A stretch of 64,000 nucleotides of DNA from Entophlyctis helioformis (lineage: Eukaryota; Chytridiomycota; Chytridiomycetes; Chytridiales; Chytriomycetaceae), in NCBI GenBank assembly GCA_025526915.1, contig JAHLKH010000036.1, positions 116,916 to 180,915 on the forward strand. The letters are read 5' to 3'. The translations under genes were made by a program, and so were the position numbers. Positions 54,213 through 64,000 of this stretch are shown piece after piece. The notes beneath the pieces were generated by a model that saw nothing but the letters and a program-made list of their open reading frames with translations, did not search any database and was not told where the DNA came from. Position 1 is the stretch's first letter; every line of letters starts with the position of its first letter.

Positions 54213-57200
54213 ATGTCGTCAGAGGCTGCCTCACAGTCGTCCTCTGGCAACCAGGGGCTGGCTCTGCCGCAGCTCCAACAGCAACAGCTGGCTCCTGGCG
54301 CGCAGCTGTCGCTCTTGGACAGTAGCAGCAACAACAGCAGCAACTTGAGCGCTCGCCGCGTGTCTTCCGGCGGCTCTCGCAGGGGCAACAGCGGCCACCT
54401 CAGCCCGGACAGACCCTCGAGCGGAAGGGCTCCATCCCGGTTCCCCGCTCCCGCTCCAAGTCGGGCTCCGTCATCCGCGCCGACCCAACAGACAGCCTCG
54501 TCAGCGACCTGCAGTCGCGTCTTTACACGGTCGCCGGACGCAAGCAAGGCCCGCACTTTGAGCTTGGAAGCAAGCGCAAGTCTGCCGTCGATGGCGGCCC
54601 AGGTGGCGATGCCGCACTTGTGCCACCGGCCGCAGTCGGCGCCGTGTCGACTGGCTCGGTCGCCCAAGTCCCTGGCTCAACCGGCTCGCTCGCGGCCATG
54701 GGCCAGCCTTCCCCATCGTCTCTGGCCCAGCAACAACAGCAGAAACCGCCCCAGCGTCTGGCTCCCATTCGCGGCGGATCTGGCGCGTCCGTCAACACGG
54801 TTCCTCTCGTGCCACAACAGGCAAGCCTTGCTCGCCCTCTCGCCTCTCGCTCTCTCGCCGAATGCCTGCACTCGTCCTGCCACCGCCCGGCTTGAACTAA
54901 CCCTGCCACGCATGCCACGCATGCCACGACCCACCCACCGTGCTCTTGCTCGACAAGCAGTACATCCCAGACACCATCTTCTCCTCCTTCCAGTATGCCA
55001 AAAAGGACAAGGCGCCGCTGCGTCCAGTCATCCTCAAGGCCAAGCGTCCTGTCGTCAATCCGGCTCGTCCAAAGACGCCTGCCTTGCACGACCAGCTCGC
55101 CTCAACCTCGCCAAACTCGATGCGCGATCCGTCTCGCAACCGCCACCTTGCCGGTCATGCGCCAACGACGACCTGTTTGACCAGAGCATCGATGAGCATG
55201 GCAACATCCTCGTCGGATTCGCTCCACCAATCATCCCACCGATTCAGGGTGACCGCGAGCAGAAACGCATCCGCATACAGGACACGTCCATTGACGAGAA
55301 CGAGGACATGCAGGTCGACAACGTTGACGAGCATGAAGATGGCGACGGCGATGCAGTCGATGAGCAGGGCCACATGCACGTCCGTAGTACTGCCCGCGCT
55401 ACTAATCTGAGTGCCGGCACCATGAGCAGCACAAACAGCGGCGGCACTGTCGATAAGAAGGTGTCGATCAACCAGGGAATAGCGCGCAAACCCAGCCAGG
55501 TTGTCCCTGACGTCCATATGGACGACATCAACAGCCTGCTGGACGTGTCGGCCAACGCGGGCAAAGACGGAATCGCGCCAAGCGCCGCAGCCCCAGCCGG
55601 ATTCGCAGCTGTTCTGCCCAAGAGCGACCCACGCAGCCCCTTTAAGTTCCTGTCGTTCATCAAGTCCCACCCGGCGACACACGAGTTTGTGTACATGGTC
55701 CCGATCAAGACATCGCTCAAACGCGGCCAGCCGACATTCAACCCATACAATCTCCAGATTGTCGAGTTTTCGCAGGTCAACACCAAGTCCGCCGACGGCT
55801 ACTACACCATGTCGTCCGAGGGCGTGACGCACTTCAACAACCTTGGCCATGGCGAGTTTACGCCACTGCACCAATGGGTGCGCGAGCACCATCTCTTCCA
55901 CTCGTTGCTCAAGATCCCTTCTTTGCGCGGTACCGCCTGTGGAAGTGCTTCACGCTGTGGAAGAAGACGGTGCTGCACACCAAGATCATGCACGCCAAGA
56001 AACAGCTCGGCAAGAACCTGTTTCTGCTGCATCCGGTGCTGCGCTCGGCACTTCTCGACATCCAGAAACTCAACATGGAGGTGGTGTTCAGCAAACGGCT
56101 CGTGGCAGTCGACACCGACAAGAACTACGAGCTGGGCGAGTTTGTGCGCGACCAGAAGATGTGGGTCGACCAGATCTCCATTGTGGTGCTGCGGACGTGG
56201 GGCGAGCAAGTGCGCGGCATCGTTGAGCGCGCCAGTCTGCTCTGTCTCAAGGAAAAGGGCTTTGATGTCGAGAACCAGATGATCAATAACGCCGCAAAGG
56301 CGGCGAGGCGGCCGGCGAAGAGAAGCCGCAGGCTGCTGGTCTTGCGTCGCCGCCGCCCGCCGCTGGATCGACACAGGCGCTGCTCGCCATGAATCTCAGC
56401 GGTGCTTTGGCGCGCAAGAGTCTGGAAAACATTGCAAACGGCCCCAAGAAGCTCACGTTCACGGAGCAGGCAGCGCGCCGCACCGAATGCCGCCGTCTGC
56501 AGCGGTTTGTCAAGCTGGTCGACTACACCATCATCTATACGCTGCAGCTGCTCGCCATCCAGAGTGTGCAGGACTTGCTGCGGTTCGCGTTCCACGGGTG
56601 CTCTGACGCTGATGTCGTCATTGACAACTCGGGAACAGGCACCATTATTGTGAGCGAGAACGGATACGTGCAGGCGACAGACGGCGCTGGCGCTGCTGGC
56701 GAAAAGTTTGGCGGCGGCAACCGCGGCGGAGCTGCTGCTGCTGCTGCTGCTGCTGCTGCACTTGCCATTACAGCAGGCGATCAAGACGCGGTGTCCCACA
56801 CTGTCGCTGCCGGCCAGAACGCCGTGACAGGCGTGCAGGTCGGCGGCTTGGTTGTCGGCAGCGAGGTGCCGACCAGCCAGCTCTGCGTCTGCGGCTTCGA
56901 CGGATTCTCTGATATCCTGAGCCGCATCATCATGGCGACGATCCCGCAGCTGCAGCTCATCGAGATCGTCGAGGAAGAAGGCCCGATGCTGGACGCAAGC
57001 TTCAGCGGTGGCTCCAAGTCCAAGTCAGGTGATCGTCTTGCGCAGCAGGATGGCAGCGCCGGGTCCATCAATATCATCCTCTCGTCGAAGCTGCCCGTCA
57101 AGGTCGACGACAAATGGAAAGGCGCGGGCGACCGCACCGTGCGCCAGTTTGTGGCGCTGTTCCGCACCGAGCTGCTCGTCCATCAACACGACCAGACCAA

Positions 57201-60200
57201 AAAGTTTTACTTTGCGCCGTCGCTGCAGGACTACCTTGGCGCCATTGACACGATCCTCAAGATTTACATGACGACCGTCGAGCGGTTCCCGACACTGACC
57301 AACTCGATTGCGTTTCTGGACCCGGCGAACCTCGCGGGCGGCGCTTACTCGGCCGTCCGCGGACTGGAGGATTCCGAGTTTGGCGAGGGTCCGCAGATCG
57401 GGTCGATTATCATGGACGGCGGATACTTCCGCGAGTTGTGTGGCCGCATCCGCGGTGTGCTCGTGGCATGTTCACCAATGCCGCCAACTGGGTCAACACG
57501 CTCGAGGACGTGCGCGCCATGTGGATCGAGAATGAGCGGTTCCATGGCCTCGAAGCGCTCCGTGCGTCGGCCGGCGAGACGGCGTACCTGCTTGCAACCA
57601 CATCCGCCGAGAGCGTCGAGGGTGGCGTGGCGGCTATTGCTCAACGCCAAGGCCGAGCGCGACCGTCTGGAAGCTGAGCGCGCTGCTGAAAAGGCCGAGA
57701 AGGCCAAGAAAGGCCACGGCGACATGGAGGTCGATGGCGAGGAACAAGGGGAGGAGGAGGAGGAGGCAGAGGAGGAAGACGCCGGCCCGCCCAAGGAGCA
57801 GACGATTCTCGAGCTTGGATCAAACGTCGCATCCAAGCCAGACGGCACCAAGTACTCGCCCCTTGTCGAGTTTTTCGAGACGGCGCTAGCCAAGTTTGCA
57901 TACCAGAAGCAGACCATGACGGCCATCCCCGTGCGCTCGACGATCAACAACCTGCTCATCGACACCAACAAGCTCAAGAGCGTGCTTGTGCCCAGTCCCG
58001 AGCGCTGCTTCAACGAAGTCGCGCGCATCCTGCCAGGTCTGGCTCGCGACAAGAACGAGCTGTTGCTGACCGAGGTGCAGACATGGGTGCGTGTTCTCAA
58101 CACACAGCCCACAAACGTCGAGGGCTTCGTCGAGTACCTCGGGTGGCTCGAGAAAGTGCGCGACAGCATGCCCGTCGTCGACCAGCTGGAGGACGAGGTC
58201 ACCAAACTCTACGGCCTGCTGGACACGTACAAGATCCAGATCCAGCCGACGGATCTGGCCATGTTCCAGACACTCGGCCCGACGCTGCGCACGCTCAAAG
58301 ACTCTGTCGACGTAGCCATGGATACAAAGGAGGAGTCGATCACGCGGTTCACAATCGACCTGGAGAAGAGCATGTCCGAGCTCATGAGCGAGGTGTCGGA
58401 TATCCGCAACAGAGCGCAGGACCCCATGGTGCTCAACTCCATGTCCAAGAGCGATGTTGTCATCAAGTTCCTCGAGGACCTCCGGCAGCAGCTGGAAAAG
58501 GTCGAGATCCTCAAGAAGCGGTATGAGCAGTGGGGCGAGCTGTTCAAGCACGGCGGAAGCTCAAAGCCGGCTGCGGCGTGGATGCCGCGGCTGCGGCTGT
58601 CGCAGGTGATGGAAAGGCGGCCCCTGCCGGTGCTCCAGCTCCGGCTGCTGGCGCTGCGGCGTTGGCCAAGGGCTCAGAGCTCGAAGAAACCAAGAGCGAG
58701 ATTGAGCTCAAGCGCACGCTGTGGACGAGCCTCAACGAGTGGGAGTCTCTGACCGAGTAAGTGCACGCTTGCCGTTGAGTGTCTGCATGTCTGCATGTCT
58801 GTCTATCTGTCTATCTGCGTGTCGGCCTCGCTGGCGATCAGAGATGACACGGCCATCCGCCCTTGCAATGGATGCAGTGGATGGAAAGCACAGCCCTTTG
58901 ACTCGCTCGTCACGGATGACATCAACACGCGAATCATGTCGTTCCTCAAGATCGTGTACAACCTGGACAAGGGTCTGCCGCCCAACGAAGTCGTTCCCCG
59001 TCTCAAGTCCATGGTGGACGAGTACCGCGTCATGTACCCGACAATCGTCGATCTGCGCAATCCGGCGCTCAAGCAACGCCACTGGGAGAAGATCCAGGAA
59101 GCGATCGGCAAGACGCTCGTCAAGGACGAAACCTTTACGCTCGCTAAACTCATTGAGCTGCGCGTGTTCGAGTTCAAGGACGAGCTGAGCGGCATCTCGA
59201 GCCAGGCAGGATCAGAGGCTGCCCTCGAAGAGATGCTCAGCAAGGTGGTCAAGAACTGGAGCGAGGCCGAGTTTATTGTGACGCCATACCGCGACAAGGA
59301 CGTGTTCATTCTTGGCACGGTCGAGGACATCCAGACGCTGCTCGAAGACTCGCAGTGACCATTGCCACTATCAAGGGATCGCGGTTCATTGGCCCAATCA
59401 AGACCGAGGTCGACCGGTGGGACAAGCAGCTGACGCTCTTCTCCGAGACGCTCGAGGCGTGGCTGACCTGCCAACGCAACTGGCTGTACCTCGAGAGCAT
59501 CTTCTCAGCGCCAGACATCCAGCGGCAGCTGCCAGACGAAGCGCGCATGTTTTCGCAGGTGGACCGGTCCTGGAAAGACGTCATGCGCAAGGTGTCGCGC
59601 AACCCCAACGCCATCAAGTCTGGCACGATGCCGGGCCTGCTCGAGACAATGCAGCAGAACAACGTGCTGCTCGACCAGATCCAAAAGTGTTTGGAGGACT
59701 ACCTCGAGTCCAAGCGTCTGCTTTTCCCGCGGTTCTATTTCCTGTCCAACGACGAGCTGCTGGAGATTCTGTCGCAGACCAAGAACCCGCAGGCCGTGCA
59801 GCCGCATCTGGGCAAATGCTTCGATGCCATCAAGAGCCTCGAGTTCTCGTCCAACGACCCCAAGAGCATCGACATTGTCGCCATGCTGAGTCCCGAGGGC
59901 GAGCGCGTGCCGTTCCTCAAGACCATCAAAGCGCGTGGCAACGTGGAGGGCTGGCTCGGCAATGTCGAGGAAGCCATGGTGGCCGTGCTGCGCCGGCTGG
60001 TCAAGTCTGCGATCGCCGACTTTGAAGACGCCAAGCGGTCTGAATGGGTGCGCGAGCACGTCGGCCAAGTCGTTGTGACTGGCAATCAGGTCATCTGGTC
60101 GCGCGACGTGACAGACTCGCTCAAGTCGAGCGAGCCCGGCAAAGCGCTCGTGGCACTCAAACAGAAATGCATCTCGAATCTGTCCGGCGTAGCCATGCTT

Positions 60201-63200
60201 GTGCGCGGCGAGCTGACGCGCATCCAGCGTGCGATTCTCGGTGCGCTCATCACGATTGATGTGCACAACCGCGACATTGTCGCGGGTCTGATTGCGGCCA
60301 AGGTCACCGGTGCAGGCGACTTCGAGTGGACCAAGCAGCAGCGGTACTATTGGGACGTTGACTCGGACACCTGCCATGTCAAGATGTCCACATCCGTGTT
60401 CTCGTACGGATTCGAGTACCTCGGCTGCAGTCCGCGCCTGGTGATCACGCCGCTCACGGACCGATGTTACCTGACGCTCACGGGTGCGATGCAGCTCAAC
60501 CTTGGTGGCTCGCCAGTGGGACCCGCCGGCACAGGCAAAACCGAGACGGTCAAGGACCTTGCCAAAGCAATGGCACGGCAGTGTGTGGTGTTCAACTGCT
60601 CCGACGGCATGGACTACAAGATGATGGGCAAGATGTTTGCAGGTCTGGCCCAATCCGGCGCATGGTGCTGTTTCGACGAGTTCAACCGCATCGACATCGA
60701 AGTGCTGTCCGTGATTGCACAGCAGCTGCTCACGATCAAGAACGCCAAGGACATGAAGGCAACCAAGTTCATGTTCGAGGGTCGCGAGATCCGGCTCATC
60801 GAGACGTGTGCCGCGTTCATCACCATGAATCCCGGCTATGCCGGCCGCACCGAGCTGCCCGACAACCTCAAGGCGCTCTTCCGTCCCATTGCGATGATGA
60901 TCCCAGACTACGGCCTCATTGCCGAGATCATGCTCTTCTCGGAGGGTTTCGAGAATGCAAAGCCGCTGTCGGGCAAGGTGGTCAACCTGTACAAACTCTG
61001 CTCCGAGCAGCTGTCACAGCAGGACCACTACGACTTTGGCATGCGTGCCGTCAAGTCGGTGCTGATCATGGCCGGTGCTCTCAAGCGGTCCAACCCGGAG
61101 CTCAGCGAGGACGTGGTGCTGATCCGGTCTCTGCGCGACTCGAACCTGCCCAAGTTCCTCGCAGAGGACATTGGCCTGTTCCGCGGTATCCTGTCAGACC
61201 TGTTCCCAGGCGTCATTGTGCCAGACCGCGACTTTGGCACGCTCGTGGGTGCGGTCAAGGACGTCATGCTTGAGCGCAACCTCGAGATTGTCGACGGGTT
61301 TGTCAGCCGTGTGTGCCAGCTCTCCGAGACCATGCACATCCGCCACGGTGTGATGCTTGTTGGGCCGACTGGCGGTGGCAAGACAACGTGCTACGAGGTG
61401 CTGCAAGAGGCATCTAACCGTCTGCGCGAGCAAAACTACGGCGACTTCCAGCGCGTCAAGACATGGGTTCTCAATCCAAAGGTGTGTTCATGTTGACACC
61501 CCGCTCGTGATTCGCGTGTTTCGCCTGCTGACATTGTCAATGCTTCCTCTTCCGGTCATGTGTGGCAACTGCAAGTGCGTGGCCATGACCGAGCTGTACG
61601 GCGAGTTCAACTTGGCCACGATGGAGTGGAAGGACGGTCTCATTGGATGCATCTTCCGAGCGCAAGTCTCTGAAAACACGCCAGACGAAAAGTGGACCGT
61701 CTGCGACGGACCCGTCGATGCGCTCTGGATCGAGAACATGAACACCGTGCTCGACGACAACAAGCTGCTCACGCTCATCAACGGCGAGCGCATCAAGATG
61801 AATCCGACCATGCACATGCTCTTCGAGGTGGCCGATCTCGCCGTTGCATCGCCAGCAACCGTGTCTCGATGTGGCATGGTGTACATGGACCCCGCGACTC
61901 TCGGCTGGCGTGCATATGTGCGCATGTGGCTGCGCAAGCTGCCCGCCACCGTCAATGACGAAATCAAGGCGCACATCTGGGCCTGTTTGATGGTCTCGTC
62001 GATCCTGGCCTGCGCTATGTGCGGCGCCACGGCAAGGAGTTTGTAAAGTCTGTCGACCTCAACCTTGTGACGAGTCTGTGCAAGATGCTGCGCACCTATG
62101 TCGGCCGCAAAGAGCTCGAGGGCAAGATCCAGATTGCCGACCTCAAGGCACTCTACTCCAATCTCTTCTTGTTCTGCTACGTGTGGTCGCTTGGCGGCAA
62201 CCTCGCAGACGGCTACCAGGACGGCTTCGACACATTCATGCGCGACATGCTCGAAAACTCTCCCGTTGGCGAGCTGACGATGCCGACGGCCAACACCGTG
62301 TTTGGCTACTTTGTCGACCTCAAGACCCGCAGCTTTGTGCAGTGGGACGACATCGTGCCCAACTTCAAGTACTCGGCAGACGTGCCGTACTTTGAGATGA
62401 TGGTGCCGACCACCGACACGGTCAAGTACGCCTACCTCCTCGAGATGCTCCTCAACAACAGCTTCCCGGTGCTGTTCACGGGTAACACGGGTGTGGGCAA
62501 GTCGGTGATTGTGCAGGACCTGCTCAACCGCACCAGCAAGGCGTCCAAGTCTCTCCAGGTAACGCTCAACTTCTCGGCACAGACCAACAGCGCGCAGACG
62601 CAGCAGATCATGGAGCTCAAGCTCGAAAAGAAGAGGAAGAACATCTCGGGTGCGCCGACCGGATTCAACAAGATTGTGCTGTTTGTGGACGACCTCAACA
62701 TGCCCAAACTCGACACGTATGGATCGCAGCCGCCCATCGAGCTGCTGCGCCAGTACATTGACTTTGGCGGATTCTACGACCGCGAGAAGCTCACGTGGAA
62801 AGTCATCCAGGACATTGACCTTGTCGCTGCGTGTGCACCTCCAGGCGGCGGCCGCAACAACGTCACGGCTCGCCTGCTGCGGCACTTTAACATGCTCAAC
62901 ATCCCTGCGCCGAGCGAGCAGTCGCTGTCAAAGATCTTCAAATCCATCGTCGAAGGATTCCTCAAGCCGTTCTCGGCCGAGATCAAGTCGTCCTGCGAAG
63001 CCATTGTCAACTCGGCAATTGAGATCTACCACCGCATGTGCACAGAGCTGCTGCCCACACCGGCCAAATCGCACTACACATTCAACTTGCGCGATCTGTC
63101 CAAGGTCATCCAGGGCATTCTGCAGATCCGCCCGGGTGTCATCACGACAAAGACCGAGCTCGCACGTCTCTTCTGCCACGAGTCGTCGCGAATCTTCCAC

Positions 63201-64000
63201 GACCGCCTCATCGATGACACGGACCGGCAGTACTATAACCGGCTGCTCTCGGAGCTGGTTGAAAAGAGCTTCAGCATCCAGATCCCCAAGGAGACGTTCT
63301 CGCAGTCGCCCATCATGTTTGGCGACTTTTCCAAGCGTGGCGTCCCGGCCGAAGACCGTATCTACATCGAGATGGCAGACATGAAAGCCATGACAACCCT
63401 GCTGGAAGAGTATCTGGAAGAGTACAACGTCACGATGAACAAGGACGTGCGGCTCATCTTCTTCATGGACGCCAAACAGCACATCACACGCATTTCGCGC
63501 ATTATCCGACAGCCGCGCGGCAATGCACTGCTGATCGGTGTGGGCGGCACGGGCAAACAGTCGCTCACACGGCTGGCGTGCCATATTTCGGACTATCAGT
63601 GCATCCAGGTCGAGCTCACGCGCACGTACGGCGAAGAAGAGTGGCGCGAAGACCTCAAGAAGCTGTACCGGCTCGCGGGTGTGGATGGCAAGAACACCGT
63701 CTTCCTGCTGTCGGACACGCAGATCAAAAAGGAGACGTTCCTCGAGGACATCAACTCGATTCTCAACTCGGGCGAGGTGCCCAACCTGTTCGAGACGGAC
63801 GAGCGCGAGAAGATTCTGGGCGACCTGCGGCCCATGGCACGCGAGAAGGGGCTGGGCGAAGATCGCGATTCGGTGTACCAACTGTTCATCAACCGTGTGC
63901 GTGACAACCTGCATATCGTCTTTGGCACGAGCCCTGTGGGCGATACGTTCCGCACACGGTGCCGCATGTTCCCGTCGCTCGTCAACTGCTGCACCATCGA
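54213..64000 (+). CDS. axonemal dynein heavy chain, DNAH6-like inner arm; 3' end outside window
   Basis: ATG 54,213; a Ser/Gln-rich head, then VLLLDKQYIPDTIFSSFQYA. Tail: NPYNLQIVEFSQVNTK, FARYRLWKCFTLWKKTVLHT, LGEFVRDQKMWVDQISIVVL. Linker from about 58,900: RFIGPIKTEVDRWDKQLTLF, WLTCQRNWLYLESIFSAPDI, SRNPNAIKSGTMPGLLETMQ. AAA1 P-loop GPAGTGKTETVKDLAKA (about 60,520) with CCFDEFNRIDIEVLSVIAQQ; AAA2 GPTGGGKTTCYEVL (about 61,364); AAA3 LFTGNTGVGKSVIVQDLL (about 62,473); AAA4 IGVGGTGKQSLTRLACHISD (about 63,535). The stalk, AAA5-6 and C terminus lie beyond base 64,000. An intron is seen at about 61,481-61,570. About ten single-base frame breaks are scattered through this otherwise intact motor. 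It powers flagellar beating, so the organism has motile cells. The DNAH6 assignment rests on the tail and is moderate. Confidence 0.88.

Noticed and set aside
54213..64000. The dynein as a pseudogene because of about ten frame breaks
   Set aside because: All visible P-loops and linker motifs are intact, and single-base breaks are equally common in other essential genes here, so assembly error is more likely.
1..64000. tRNA, rRNA or other RNA genes
   Set aside because: I looked for tRNA arms and rRNA-like blocks and found none I could support. A Fanzor guide RNA may lie at 52,716-52,884, but no convincing fold is visible by eye.

Overview
This is a eukaryotic nuclear window, most likely from a zoosporic (flagellated) fungus of the chytrid type. 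It is GC-rich and gene-dense, with many short GT-AG introns of about 50-120 nt. A huge axonemal dynein heavy chain shows that the organism builds a motile flagellum. Next to it sit fungal-style genes: a Coy1/CASP golgin, a Prm10/ThrE-type membrane protein, Wwm1-like WW proteins, Not2 and a DOPA-dioxygenase-like enzyme. The taxonomic call is inference; the genes are read from the sequence.

Layout. 0.35-6.0 kb (-): TKL-type kinase joined to about 21 leucine-rich repeats (LRRs), each on its own 72-nt exon, with a Gln-rich, bZIP-like basic tail. 6.0-6.75 kb (-): broken WD40 fragment. 7.1-8.5 kb (-): Skp1. 8.6-9.2 kb (-): small UIM protein. 9.4-11.4 kb (+): LRR receptor-like protein with one membrane span. 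11.7-13.7 kb (+): decayed Ty3/gypsy pol fragment. 13.8-16.7 kb (+): Prm10/ThrE-like transporter. 16.8-17.4 kb (+): small membrane protein. 17.5-20.5 kb (-): CASP/Coy1 golgin. 20.8-21.4 kb (+): DOPA dioxygenase. 22.2-25.1 kb (+): Not2. 25.4-27.9 kb (+): three tandem WW-domain proteins. 28.0-28.8 kb (+): UBE2W-type E2. 29.1-35.8 kb (-): DENN-domain Rab GEF with a C1-like zinc region. 36.2-39.7 kb (+): 1,130-residue protein of unknown function. 39.8-43.8 kb (-): SP-RING SUMO ligase. 43.8-52.9 kb: candidate mobile element. 52.9-54 kb (+): tandem-CUE protein. 54.2 kb to the end (+): axonemal dynein, cut by the window edge.

The most interesting region is 43,825-52,917. A 33-bp direct repeat (31/33 identical) brackets about 9 kb inserted between the divergent starts of the SUMO ligase and the CUE gene. 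The insert carries, on one strand and with no visible gene break, a complete FEN1/XPG-type flap-nuclease domain and, downstream, a Fanzor/TnpB-like RuvC nuclease with a zinc ribbon. I do not know of a described element combining the two.

A caution applies to the whole window. Many conserved genes (Not2, UBE2W, dynein, SUMO ligase, Prm10-like, WW proteins) contain single-base frame breaks, mostly one missing base and sometimes in a homopolymer. This looks like residual long-read assembly error. Frame breaks alone are therefore weak evidence for pseudogenes here. Exon limits I give come from matching reading frames to GT-AG sites and are predictions.
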